Shown piece after piece: positions 7,819-15,750 of a DNA stretch of 21,640 bases. Each line of letters begins with the position of its first letter. Position 1 is the first letter of the stretch. The DNA is from an uncultured Bacillota bacterium (GTDB lineage Bacteria; Bacillota_I; Bacilli_A; RFN20; CAG-449): the NCBI GenBank assembly GCA_905204225.1, contig CAJKZK010000015.1:1-21640 (forward strand), in the 5' to 3' direction. The notes under the pieces were generated by a model. That model made no database searches, was not told the DNA's origin, and saw only the letters and a program-made list of their open reading frames with translations. Both the position numbers and the translations under genes were made by a program.

Positions 7819-7903
7819 TGGTGCGGCCTATGAGACTTGAACTCACACGAAGTTAATCATACGCCCCTCAAACGTACGCGTCTACCAGTTCCGCCAAGGC
7901 CGC
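7819..7903 (-). tRNA. tRNA-Leu(GAG)
   Basis: An 85-nt class II tRNA on the minus strand. The acceptor GCGGCCT pairs with AGGCCGC, followed by A and an encoded CCA. The D arm contains AACTGGTAGAC. The anticodon stem TACGT/GCGTA encloses loop TTGAGGG with anticodon GAG, which reads CUC and CUU. A long variable arm precedes a T arm with GTTCAAG. It has its own promoter and terminator. Its 3' end faces the CRISPR array. Confidence 0.97.
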
Positions 7904-7915
7904 AACTGCTTAATC

Positions 7916-7945
7916 ATTATATAATTATTTTATGAAAACTTTCAA
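7916..7945 (-). promoter_or_regulatory. Promoter of tRNA-Leu(GAG)
   Basis: On the minus strand, TTGAAA (7945-7940), 18 nt, then a perfect TATAAT (7921-7916). The predicted start is a few bases before the tRNA 5' end at 7903. The -35 box is the same as that of the other tRNA-Leu promoter at 13110. Confidence 0.75.
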
Positions 7946-7962
7946 GCAAAATAGCTTACTTA

Positions 7963-7983
7963 TATAATTTTTTTAGCTATAAT
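7963..7983 (+). promoter_or_regulatory. Possible -10 boxes for the alcohol dehydrogenase gene
   Basis: Two TATAAT boxes (7963-7968 and 7978-7983) lie just before the ATG at 7990. No convincing -35 partner is seen. From either box the 5' leader would be zero to about 15 nt, and no ribosome site is present. Confidence 0.4.
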
Positions 7984-7989
7984 TATTAT

Positions 7990-9177
7990 ATGAATATATT
8001 TTTTAAAGCATATTGTCGCACATTTCAATTTTTATTAAAATTATGCATTCCTTTTTTGCCATATAAAATACCTAAAATACTTAATTCTTATAACGATATA
8101 TCTATAATTCTAAAGAAAAATAATCTTAATAATATATTTATAGTTACAGGTCCAAATATTTATAAAAAAGGATTATTGAATGAATTAGAAAATAATTTAA
8201 AACAAAATAATATAAATTATTATATTTTTAATAAAACAGAATCTAATCCTACAATTAATAATGTTCTCGAAGCAAAAAAAGAATATATTAAGAATAATTG
8301 TTCAGCCATTATTGCTTTTGGTGGTGGTAGTCCTATTGATTTAGCTAAAATATTAGGTGCAAGTATTGTAACCAATAAACCAATTAATAAAATGAAAGGA
8401 TTATTAAAAATAAGAAAAAAATTACCTTTATTAATTGCTATACCAACTACTGCTGGATCTGGTAGTGAAACAACTCTAGCAGCAGTAATAACAGATGATA
8501 ATCATATAAAATATGCAATTAATGATTTTTGTTTAATTCCAAAATATGTCCTTTTAGATTATAAATTAACTTTATCATTACCCAAAAATATTACTAGTAC
8601 TACAGGAATGGATGCATTAACCCATGCTTTAGAAGCATATATTGGAAAATCCTTAACCAACGAGACAAAAATGTTTTCATTAAAAACAATAGAACTAATA
8701 TTAAATAATATATATAATTCATATCAATTCAACGATGAAGAAGCTAAAAATAATATGTTAGTAGCGTCATTTTATGCTGGATGTGCATTTTCAAAAAGTT
8801 ATGTTGGTTATGTACATGCTTTATCACATGCAATAGGAGGAAAATATAACCTTCCACATGGCTTATTAAATGCAATTATTTTACCAAAAGTTTTAATTAA
8901 ATATGATAAATGCATTTATAATAAAATTGCTTTTATATCCAAAAATAATAATATAGCTAATGAAAATGATAATAATAAAATTGCTTTTAATAAATTCATT
9001 AATTATATATTAGAATTAAATAAAAAAATGAATATTCCTACTAAAATAAATGAGCTTGATGAAAATGATATTCATTATTTAGCAACTTTAGCGTTTAATG
9101 AAGCAAATCCTCTTTATCCTGTACCAAGATTATTTTCTATTGATGACTTAGAAGATTTATTAAAAGATTGCAAATAA
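7990..9177 (+). CDS. Iron-containing alcohol dehydrogenase
   Basis: A 395-aa member of the group III (iron-type) NAD(P)-dependent alcohol dehydrogenase family. The Rossmann part has GGGSPID (111-117) for the pyrophosphate of the cofactor and PTTAGSGSE (152-160). Metal ligands by family pattern are D208, H212 (in GMDALTHALEAY), H276 and H290 (in HALSHAIGGKYNLPHG). These match the spacing of the family, so the enzyme should be active, probably interconverting an aldehyde and an alcohol during fermentation. The substrate cannot be told. The N-terminus MNIFFKAYCRTFQF, followed by a hydrophobic stretch, is an extension that I recall from related clostridial proteins, which supports the ATG at 7990 although no ribosome site precedes it. 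It is monocistronic and ends at a bidirectional terminator. Confidence 0.9.
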   Translation: MNIFFKAYCRTFQFLLKLCIPFLPYKIPKILNSYNDISIILKKNNLNNIFIVTGPNIYKKGLLNELENNLKQNNINYYIFNKTESNPTINNVLEAKKEYIKNNCSAIIAFGGGSPIDLAKILGASIVTNKPINKMKGLLKIRKKLPLLIAIPTTAGSGSETTLAAVITDDNHIKYAINDFCLIPKYVLLDYKLTLSLPKNITSTTGMDALTHALEAYIGKSLTNETKMFSLKTIELILNNIYNSYQFNDEEAKNNMLVASFYAGCAFSKSYVGYVHALSHAIGGKYNLPHGLLNAIILPKVLIKYDKCIYNKIAFISKNNNIANENDNNKIAFNKFINYILELNKKMNIPTKINELDENDIHYLATLAFNEANPLYPVPRLFSIDDLEDLLKDCK

Positions 9178-9207
9178 AAATATTGGCCAAAATTAGCCAA
9201 TATTTTT
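9176..9207. terminator. Bidirectional terminator
   Basis: AAAAATATTGGC (9176-9187) pairs with GCCAATATTTTTT (9196-9207) around an 8-nt loop. The U-tract works for the plus-strand dehydrogenase, and the A-run serves the minus-strand operon ending at 9226. Confidence 0.8.
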
Positions 9208-9225
9208 TAAATAATTTCAATAAAA

Positions 9226-9618
9226 TTATTTATGTATATCTTTTTTCATTTGAAGAATCGACCAAGTAATACCTAATGCACCAAAAACAAGTGCCAAAAG
9301 TAAATTTATTAAAAATTCTTTTAAGCCATCACTTGTCGCTAAGAAATTAACAAATCCATTAAATGAACCACATACAATAATATACAAAATAAAAGTTGAT
9401 AAAATGATTACAAAAATAGAAACAATAGAAATAATTAATAATTTAATTTTATTCTTTTTACCTTTCATTAAATCATAACCATAACTACCTAAAAAAGAAA
9501 TCAAAAATGCTACCATTGATGCAACATAACCAAATAAACCAACAATTATCCAAACCATTCCACCTAATAAAGCACCAACAAATGCTCCTAAAGTTCCTTT
9601 TAGATAATTATTAGGCAT
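9226..9618 (-). CDS. Small integral membrane protein of unknown function
   Basis: A 130-aa hydrophobic protein with four likely membrane helices at about 8-29, 30-50, 59-83 and 101-122. Glycine-rich GTLGAFVGALLGGMVW is at the N-terminus, a basic KGKKNKIK linker separates helices 2 and 3, and the C-terminus is charged (MKKDIHK). I do not recognise the family. It is the last gene of the gpmI/M3 peptidase series, ending before a shared terminator. The ATG at 9618 has only a poor ribosome site. A much better one (AAGAGGTGG, 9674-9666) lies upstream in a different frame, so the real N-terminus may be longer and broken or frameshifted (see findings). Confidence 0.7.
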   Translation of the reverse strand: MPNNYLKGTLGAFVGALLGGMVWIIVGLFGYVASMVAFLISFLGSYGYDLMKGKKNKIKLLIISIVSIFVIILSTFILYIIVCGSFNGFVNFLATSDGLKEFLINLLLALVFGALGITWSILQMKKDIHK

Positions 9619-9656
9619 TTTTTATATGCTTCTTCTTTTTTGTTCTCTAATTTTTT

Positions 9657-9674
9657 AATAAACTTCCACCTCTT
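9657..9674 (-). promoter_or_regulatory. Orphan strong ribosome site before the membrane-protein gene
   Basis: AAGAGGTGG (9674-9666) stands 6 nt before an ATT codon (9659-9657), 8 nt after the peptidase stop. From ATT the frame reads KKLENKKEEAYKK and then leaves the membrane-protein frame by one base at the A6 run (9617-9622). This is the expected place for the next operon start. Confidence 0.55.
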
Positions 9675-9681
9675 ATAATTT

Positions 9682-11379
9682 TTAATATTTTAAATCATTA
9701 ATACTTGCTAAATATTTTTTTAATGGTTTGATAGTTTTCTTAATAGTTCCATCAACAAAAGGATTATTAATATGAGCTTTTTGTAATAATTCAGTAAAAG
9801 GATATTTACCACCTAATTTACATAATTTAACATATTTTTTCCATGCTTTTTGATGATTTTTATTATCTTCATTAAAGAATTGGAAAGCCACAACTTGAGC
9901 AAGAGTATAATCAATATAATAAAATGGAGATTCAATAATATGTCTTTGTTTCATCCAGAAACGACCTCTTTGATAAATTTCAACTTCATCATATTTTTTA
10001 TGAGGTAAATATTGTTCTTCAATTTGTTTATAAGCTTGACATCTTTCTTCATGGCTTGCTTCAGGATGAGCATAAACCCAATGTTGAAATTCATCAACTG
10101 TTGCACCATAAGGAATAAAACAAATAGCATCTGTTAAATGTGCATAACGATATTTTTCTTCTTCATCACCAAAAAATAGCTTCATCCAAGGATAAGTAAT
10201 AAATTCCATACTCATTGAATGCATTTCACAAGCCTCTAAAGTAGGTGAACGATAATCAGGAACTTGAATATTTCTTGACATATAGCCTTGGAAAGCATGT
10301 CCAAATTCATGAGTTAAAACATCAACATCACCAGAAGTACCATTAAAATTAGAAAAAATAAATGGTGCTTTATATTTTGGGAAATAAGTCATATATCCAC
10401 CAGGTGCTTTACCTGGCTTTGCTTCTAAATCCATCAATTCATTATCAACCATGAAATTAAAGAAATAATCAGTTTCTGGAGACAATTCATGATACATTTC
10501 TTTTGCTTGATTAACCATGAAATCTTTATCACCATGAGGAGTAGGATTACCACTTAAAAAATTAATTGCAAAATCATAATATTGTGGGTTTTTAATTTTT
10601 ATTCTTTTTGCTTGTCTAGCAAATAAAAGTTTAGTAAAAGGGACTAAATCTTTTTTTATTTGTTTACGATATTCTTCTACTTTATTAGCATCATAATCGG
10701 TTCTACCTAACATCAAATAACCTAATTCAGTAAATGAATTAAATCCTAATTTTTTAGCCATTTGAGTTCTTAATTTAACTAATTTATCGTAAATATCACC
10801 TATTTCTTGGTCATGTTCTGCAAAGAAATTACTTGATAAAAGAGCTATTTCTTTTCTTTCTTCTCTAGATAAAGAATTAGAAAATTTAGATAATTGAGTT
10901 AAATTGTATTTTTGACCTTTATATTCAATTTGAGCTGAAGCTAAAATATCTGTATATTTAGAAGTTAATTTATTAATTTCTTGTAAATCTGGAATAATTT
11001 TTTCATCAAAACATTTTAATGATGTTTCAATCATTTTAAACAAATGATCACCATATTTTTTTTCAAAATCACTTCTAAATTTTGAATTAACCATAGCAAT
11101 ATTAAATTCATTGCATATTTGAGAAATATAAGGACTTATTTCATCCATTGTTTCTTGTAATTTTTTATATTTTTTATCTTGAGTATTAATAGTATATCTA
11201 ACATATATAATAGAACTATCAGTATTCAAATCATCAAAAGCTTTATTAAATTTTTTAAATGCTTTATCACATTCATCAAAATCTTTTCCATTCTTTAATT
11301 CTTCAATTAAAGGAAGTAATTTTGCTTTGATATTTTCAATATTTGGAGTTTTAACTTTTATTTGAGAAAATTTTTTCAT
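9682..11379 (-). CDS. M3 family metallopeptidase (oligoendopeptidase F-like)
   Basis: A 565-aa cytosolic zinc peptidase of the M3 family that trims oligopeptides. The zinc motif HEFGH lies at about 357-361 (HEFGHAFQGYM), and a third ligand is offered by the Glu in LEACEMHSMSMEF 24 residues later. The helical N-terminal half and YYIDYTLAQVVAFQFF near the C-terminus fit oligoendopeptidases. No signal peptide is seen. I chose the start MKKFSQ at 11379 because AAGGAG (11391-11386) sits 6 nt before it. A longer in-frame ATG at 11397 lies upstream of that site and inside gpmI. The ribosome site overlaps the gpmI stop codon, so the two genes form one operon with coupled translation. Confidence 0.93.
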   Translation of the reverse strand: MKKFSQIKVKTPNIENIKAKLLPLIEELKNGKDFDECDKAFKKFNKAFDDLNTDSSIIYVRYTINTQDKKYKKLQETMDEISPYISQICNEFNIAMVNSKFRSDFEKKYGDHLFKMIETSLKCFDEKIIPDLQEINKLTSKYTDILASAQIEYKGQKYNLTQLSKFSNSLSREERKEIALLSSNFFAEHDQEIGDIYDKLVKLRTQMAKKLGFNSFTELGYLMLGRTDYDANKVEEYRKQIKKDLVPFTKLLFARQAKRIKIKNPQYYDFAINFLSGNPTPHGDKDFMVNQAKEMYHELSPETDYFFNFMVDNELMDLEAKPGKAPGGYMTYFPKYKAPFIFSNFNGTSGDVDVLTHEFGHAFQGYMSRNIQVPDYRSPTLEACEMHSMSMEFITYPWMKLFFGDEEEKYRYAHLTDAICFIPYGATVDEFQHWVYAHPEASHEERCQAYKQIEEQYLPHKKYDEVEIYQRGRFWMKQRHIIESPFYYIDYTLAQVVAFQFFNEDNKNHQKAWKKYVKLCKLGGKYPFTELLQKAHINNPFVDGTIKKTIKPLKKYLASINDLKY

Positions 11380-11389
11380 TAGAATCTCC

Positions 11390-12985
11390 TTAATCAATGA
11401 TCATAGATGGCTCATCCATTTCAACTGGAGCTTTAGCACCTAATAACTCAATAATAGTTGGAGCAATATTAGATAATTTACCATCATCTCTTAATTTTAA
11501 TCCTTTTCTAGTTATACAGAATGGCACAGGATTAGTAGTATGAGCAGTATATGGATTACCATGTTCATCAATAATTTTTTCAGCATTGCCATGGTCAGCT
11601 GTAATTAACATGGTTCCACCATTTTCTTCACACCAATCAACAAGTTTACCAACACATGTATCAATAGTTTCAACAGCTTTAACAACTGCATTATCAATAG
11701 CAGTATGCCCAACCATATCACAATTAGCAAAATTAACAATTACTACATCTAAATCAAATTTGTTTAATTCATTAATTAATGCATCTAATACTTTGTAAGC
11801 TGACATTTCTGGTTGCATATCATAAGTAGCAACTTTTGGTGAAGGAATTAACACTCTTCTACAACCTTTTAATTCTGGACGTTCAACTCCATCATAATTG
11901 ATTGTTCCATCAAAGAAGAAAGTAACATGAGCATATTTTTCAGTTTCAGCAATTCTTAATTGAGTATAATTATTATTAGCTAAGAATTCACCCAAAGTGT
12001 TTGTAATCTTTGGTAAACTAAAAGCGATTGATCCTTTTACTGAATCAGCATATTTCATAGTACATACATAATGAATATCTTTTAAAACATGTTTTGGAGT
12101 ATAAGGTTTCCAAGCTAAAGTACCATCAGCTTTTTTACTTGGATTTGCATAAAATTCTGGATTAGTAAAAATAGTAGAAATTTGAATTGCTCTATCAGGG
12201 CGGAAATTCATAAAGATAATAGAATCTCCATCTTCAATTTTACTATCTAAGCCTTTTTTATAAGCTGGAATAACAAATTCATCTGAAGCTTCTTTGCCAA
12301 TTGTTGGTAAATATTCATATTGATCTTTTAAATATTGATTATAATCATCAAAACTATTTCCATCATGATCAACAAGTACACGATAACTAACATCAATTCT
12401 ATCAAAATTTTTATCTCTATCCATAGCCCAATATCTACCAGAAAGAGTAGCAATATGACCTATGCCTTCTTCATTCATTGTTTTTTGAACTTGATTTAAG
12501 AAAATAGCACCAGCTTGAGGATCAACATCTCTTCCATCCATAAATGCATGAACATAAACATCTTTTAAGCCTTGCATTTTTGCCATTCTTATCATTGCAC
12601 AAATATGATCTACATGTGAATGAACTCCACCATTAGACATCAAACTAAATATATGAAGTTTCTTGTTATTATCTAAGCAATTTTTCATTGCCGCCAAATA
12701 TTTTTCATTTTTAAAAAATGTTCCATCTCTAACTGCTTTATTGATTAAAGTTAATGATTGATAAACAATTCTTCCAGCTCCTATATTTAAATGTCCAACT
12801 TCAGAATTACCCATTTGACCATCAGGCAAGCCAACTGCTTCACCACTTGCTTGAATTAAAGTAGTAGGATATTCTTTAAATATTCTATCTAAATTAGGTT
12901 TATGAGCTTCAGCTACACAATTACCTTTTTGGTTAGGAGCAATTCCATAACCATCCATAATACATAATATAATAGGTTTTTTCAT
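11390..12985 (-). CDS. gpmI: 2,3-bisphosphoglycerate-independent phosphoglycerate mutase
   Basis: Interconverts 3- and 2-phosphoglycerate in glycolysis using two Mn2+ ions and a phosphoserine intermediate. It is 531 aa, slightly longer than the usual 510 or so. The motifs are complete: CIMDGYG with D11, GNSEVGHLNIGAGR with the catalytic serine S61, HSHVDH (122-127), GRDVDP, NFANCDMVGH, and ITADHGNAE with the AHTTNPVPF metal-site region. A ribosome site AAGGAG (13001-12996) precedes the ATG by 10 nt. It is the first gene of a minus-strand operon with the M3 peptidase and the small membrane protein, and is divergent from tRNA-Leu(CAG). Confidence 0.97.
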   Translation of the reverse strand: MKKPIILCIMDGYGIAPNQKGNCVAEAHKPNLDRIFKEYPTTLIQASGEAVGLPDGQMGNSEVGHLNIGAGRIVYQSLTLINKAVRDGTFFKNEKYLAAMKNCLDNNKKLHIFSLMSNGGVHSHVDHICAMIRMAKMQGLKDVYVHAFMDGRDVDPQAGAIFLNQVQKTMNEEGIGHIATLSGRYWAMDRDKNFDRIDVSYRVLVDHDGNSFDDYNQYLKDQYEYLPTIGKEASDEFVIPAYKKGLDSKIEDGDSIIFMNFRPDRAIQISTIFTNPEFYANPSKKADGTLAWKPYTPKHVLKDIHYVCTMKYADSVKGSIAFSLPKITNTLGEFLANNNYTQLRIAETEKYAHVTFFFDGTINYDGVERPELKGCRRVLIPSPKVATYDMQPEMSAYKVLDALINELNKFDLDVVIVNFANCDMVGHTAIDNAVVKAVETIDTCVGKLVDWCEENGGTMLITADHGNAEKIIDEHGNPYTAHTTNPVPFCITRKGLKLRDDGKLSNIAPTIIELLGAKAPVEMDEPSMIID

Positions 12986-13015
12986 ATTATTAAATCTCCT
13001 TGTTTGTACTCTTTT

Positions 13016-13021
13016 ATTATA
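13016..13021 (-). promoter_or_regulatory. -10 box of the gpmI operon
   Basis: A perfect TATAAT (13021-13016) on the minus strand would give a message with about 24 nt before the gpmI ATG. The -35 region (TTTATT, 13044-13039) is poor. Confidence 0.45.
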
Positions 13022-13109
13022 TAGACATTAAGTTTATAAATAAAGAAATAAAATATCTCAACAACAAAAATGTTATTTATAAGAATAAATAACGAATATA
13101 AAAACTTAA

Positions 13110-13138
13110 TTGAAAGAAAAATATTGATAGTGTAAAAT
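13110..13138 (+). promoter_or_regulatory. Promoter of tRNA-Leu(CAG) and probably psuG-pgi
   Basis: TTGAAA (13110-13115), 17 nt, then TAAAAT (13133-13138). The start would be near 13145, 4 nt before the tRNA. No terminator and no second promoter are seen between the tRNA and psuG. Confidence 0.7.
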
Positions 13139-13148
13139 TATAAGCGAT

Positions 13149-13231
13149 GGGAGAATGGCGCAACTGGTAGACGCGTTGGTCTCAGAAGCCAATGCCTAGG
13201 CTTGCGAGTTCAAATCTCGTTTCTCCCACCA
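13149..13231 (+). tRNA. tRNA-Leu(CAG)
   Basis: An 83-nt class II tRNA. The acceptor GGGAGAA pairs with TTCTCCC, followed by A and an encoded CCA. The D arm contains AACTGGTAGAC. The anticodon stem TTGGT/GCCAA holds loop CTCAGAA with anticodon CAG, which reads CUG. The T arm GCGAG/CTCGT encloses TTCAAAT. Only 21 nt separate its 3' end from the psuG start, including the psuG ribosome site. Confidence 0.97.
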
Positions 13232-13252
13232 ATATAAAGGAGAATTAACTAA

Positions 13253-14161
13253 ATGAAAATCAATCCAGAAATTAAATTAGCTTTACAAGAAGGTAAACCA
13301 GTAATTGCTTTAGAATCAACAATTATTTCTCATGGTATGCCTTATCCAAAAAATGTTGAATGTGCTTTACAAGTCGAAAAAGTTATTAGAGATAATGGAG
13401 CAATACCAGCAACAATCGGTATTATTGAAGGTGAACCAATAATTGGTATGACACCAGAAGAAATTGAATTATTTGGTAAAACAAAAGGAATTGCTAAAGT
13501 ATCAAGAAGAGATTTACCAATTGTCGTAGCAAATAAAATGTGGGGAGCAACAACTGTAAGTGCAACAATGATATTAGCATCAATGGCTGGAATTGAATTC
13601 TTTGTTACTGGTGGAATCGGTGGTGCACATAGAAAAGCAAATATTACTTTCGATATAAGTGCAGATTTGGATGAATTATCAAAAACAAATGTCACTGTCA
13701 TTTGTGCTGGTCCAAAAGCCATTCTTGATTTAAATTTAACTATGGAATATTTAGAAACAAAAGGTGTTCCAGTAATCGGATATAATACTGATAAATTACC
13801 TGCTTTCTTTACTAGAACAAGTGATATAAATGTTGATTTTAACGCTAAAACACCATTAGATATTGCAAAAATTGTTAAAGAAAAAAGAGATTATAAACTC
13901 GATGGTGGAGTTTTAGTATGTGATCCAATTCCTGAGCAATATTCTTTAGCACCTGAATATATTAATAAAGAAATAGATAATGCATTATTAGAAATGGAAA
14001 AATTAGGAATCAAAGGAAAAGATGAAACACCATTCTTACTTGCAAAAATTGTTGAATTAACAGGTGGAAAAAGCTTAGAAACAAATATTCATTTAATATT
14101 AAATAACGCAGAATTAGGAGCAAAAATTGCTACTGAATATGCAAAATTAAGAAATAAATAA
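13253..14161 (+). CDS. psuG: Pseudouridine-5'-phosphate glycosidase
   Basis: Cleaves the C-C glycosidic bond of pseudouridine 5'-phosphate to uracil and ribose 5-phosphate (reversible). It is 302 aa, normal for PsuG. Conserved blocks are IALESTIISHGMPYP with E21, AKVSRRDLP with K82, MWGATTVSATM, TGGIGGAH and CAGPKAILDL. K155 corresponds to the Schiff-base lysine of E. coli PsuG (K166), and the offset of about 11 is the same for E21 and K82. The ribosome site is AAAGGAG (13236-13242), 10 nt before the ATG. It lies directly after tRNA-Leu(CAG) and 1 nt before psuK, its metabolic partner, which together make a complete route for pseudouridine breakdown. Confidence 0.95.
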   Translation: MKINPEIKLALQEGKPVIALESTIISHGMPYPKNVECALQVEKVIRDNGAIPATIGIIEGEPIIGMTPEEIELFGKTKGIAKVSRRDLPIVVANKMWGATTVSATMILASMAGIEFFVTGGIGGAHRKANITFDISADLDELSKTNVTVICAGPKAILDLNLTMEYLETKGVPVIGYNTDKLPAFFTRTSDINVDFNAKTPLDIAKIVKEKRDYKLDGGVLVCDPIPEQYSLAPEYINKEIDNALLEMEKLGIKGKDETPFLLAKIVELTGGKSLETNIHLILNNAELGAKIATEYAKLRNK

Positions 14162-14162
14162 A

Positions 14163-15053
14163 ATGAGTACACCTTTATTATTAATTGGTGGATCTAATAT
14201 TGATTATATTGGAATAAGCCAAAATAAATTAATTAGTAATGTTTCAAATATTGGTACTATCTCCATTTCATTTGGAGGAGTAATGAGAAATATATGTGAA
14301 AATTTAGCTAGATTAGGCAATAATATTACATTTATTACTTCAATTGGAAAAGATACCTTAGGGCAAGAATTAAAAAATCAATTAATTGACTTAAATGTTA
14401 AAATATATTCTCCTAATACAAATTTACCAACTGGAAGTTATTTGGCGATTAATGATAATAATCACGATTTATATTCTGCTATTTGTGATAATAGAATCAT
14501 TGCAGAAATTAATAAAAATTTCTTAATTAAAAACCAAAACATATTTTTACAATTTGAAGATATTTGTTTAGATTCAAATCTTGATGAAGAAACAATTTCT
14601 TATATTATCAACACTTACCCAAATAAAAGATATTATGTTGATGCAATATCACCAACAAAAGTAATTAAATATAAAAAATTTCTTAATAAATTATATCTAA
14701 TAAAATGCAATATTCATGAAGCTAAAGAATTAGTAAATAATGATTTATCTCCTTATGAATTAACTAAAGAATTAGTAAATTTAGGTATTAAAAATGTAGT
14801 AGTTTCTAATGGCTCTCACAATATTTATTATGGAAACAATTTAGGAATAGAAGTTTTTGAGGTTAAACCAGTTAAAAATTTTGAAAACACTACTGGTTGT
14901 GGTGATGCATTAACAAGTGGATTAATTAATCACCTAATAAGAAATCATTCCTTAAAAGAAGCAGTCGAATTTGCTCATCAATTATCAATAGTTACATTAA
15001 TGAGCAAATCAGCTACTACAAAGGAAATAGAAAAATTTAAAAATATTGAATAA
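14163..15053 (+). CDS. psuK: PfkB-family sugar kinase, probable pseudouridine kinase
   Basis: A ribokinase-fold kinase of 296 aa. PfkB signature 1 is seen in GGVMRNICENLARLG (38-52), and signature 2 in NTTGCGDALTSG (242-253) with catalytic base D248. It starts with LLLIGGSNIDYIG, as in PsuK and other nucleoside kinases. The gene is 1 nt after psuG and has no clear ribosome site, so translation is probably coupled. The pairing with psuG makes pseudouridine the likely substrate, giving pseudouridine 5'-phosphate for PsuG. From sequence alone another nucleoside or sugar kinase is possible. Confidence 0.87.
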   Translation: MSTPLLLIGGSNIDYIGISQNKLISNVSNIGTISISFGGVMRNICENLARLGNNITFITSIGKDTLGQELKNQLIDLNVKIYSPNTNLPTGSYLAINDNNHDLYSAICDNRIIAEINKNFLIKNQNIFLQFEDICLDSNLDEETISYIINTYPNKRYYVDAISPTKVIKYKKFLNKLYLIKCNIHEAKELVNNDLSPYELTKELVNLGIKNVVVSNGSHNIYYGNNLGIEVFEVKPVKNFENTTGCGDALTSGLINHLIRNHSLKEAVEFAHQLSIVTLMSKSATTKEIEKFKNIE

Positions 15054-15071
15054 TATCATTTTAAATGATAT
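15053..15071 (+). other. Hairpin between psuK and ispD
   Basis: ATATCATTT (15053-15061) and AAATGATAT (15063-15071) form an almost perfect palindrome overlapping the psuK stop region, 10 nt before the next ATG. There is only a weak T-run after it, so it is more likely an mRNA structure or processing site than a full terminator. Confidence 0.45.
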
Positions 15072-15081
15072 GTTTTAAAGT

Positions 15082-15750
15082 ATGAATATAGCTATTATTT
15101 TATCAGCCGGTATTGGTTCAAGAATGAAAAATGATTTACCAAAACAGTTTATTGAAGTTGACAATAAACCAATTTTTATTTACACTCTTGAAAACTTTAT
15201 CAATCAAGTTGATAAAATCGTATTAGTTATTAATAAAGAATTTAAAGATTTATATGATTTTTATATTAATAAATTTAGCATAAAAAATATTACTATAGTA
15301 AATGGTGGTTTAACTAGACAAATGTCTGTTTATAATGCTTTATCTTCTTTAAATTGTCAAGATGATGATATTATTATAATTCATGATGGAGCTAGACCAT
15401 TAATTAATGAAAATATTATTAAACAAAACATAAAAACATGTAAATTAACTAATAATGCTGTTACAACTGTTATTAAGTTAGTTGATACTATTATTACTAA
15501 GGATTATAATCTTCTTGATAGAGACAATCTCTATGCAGTGCAAACCCCTCAAACATTTCCATATAAATTAATTATGTCTTTACATGAAGATGCTAAACAA
15601 AAACAAATAATTAATTTTAGTGATGATGCTCAACTTGCAAAAATAAAAGGGTTTAAAATTGAATATGTTATCGGTTCAAGAATAAATATTAAAATAACTG
15701 AACCTGATGACTTATATTTATTCAAATTATTAAAAGTAGGTGATAAATAA
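15082..15750 (+). CDS. ispD: IspD/TarI-family cytidylyltransferase
   Basis: A 222-aa enzyme that transfers CMP from CTP to a polyol phosphate. Family motifs are AIILSAGIGSRM followed by LPKQF (CTP loop, 5-23), GGLTRQMSVYNAL (75-87), HDGARP (101-106), VQTPQTF (153-159) and NIKITEPDDL (202-211). HDGARP and VQTPQ match IspD (2-C-methyl-D-erythritol 4-phosphate cytidylyltransferase, MEP isoprenoid route) better than TarI, whose equivalent is usually HDAVRP. The PKQF...NKPIFIYTLENF part is shared by both, so ribitol phosphate cannot be excluded. The ribosome site is weak (AAAG). The S1-domain gene follows with no gap. Confidence 0.8.
   Translation: MNIAIILSAGIGSRMKNDLPKQFIEVDNKPIFIYTLENFINQVDKIVLVINKEFKDLYDFYINKFSIKNITIVNGGLTRQMSVYNALSSLNCQDDDIIIIHDGARPLINENIIKQNIKTCKLTNNAVTTVIKLVDTIITKDYNLLDRDNLYAVQTPQTFPYKLIMSLHEDAKQKQIINFSDDAQLAKIKGFKIEYVIGSRINIKITEPDDLYLFKLLKVGDK

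Noticed and set aside
11380..11397. Longer M3 peptidase start (MIKEIL...) at 11397
   Set aside because: The ribosome site AAGGAG lies downstream of it and 6 nt before the ATG at 11379; the longer start has no site.
15082..15750. Teichoic-acid TarI as the primary call for the cytidylyltransferase
   Set aside because: HDGARP and VQTPQ fit IspD better, and no teichoic-acid genes are adjacent; kept only as an alternative.
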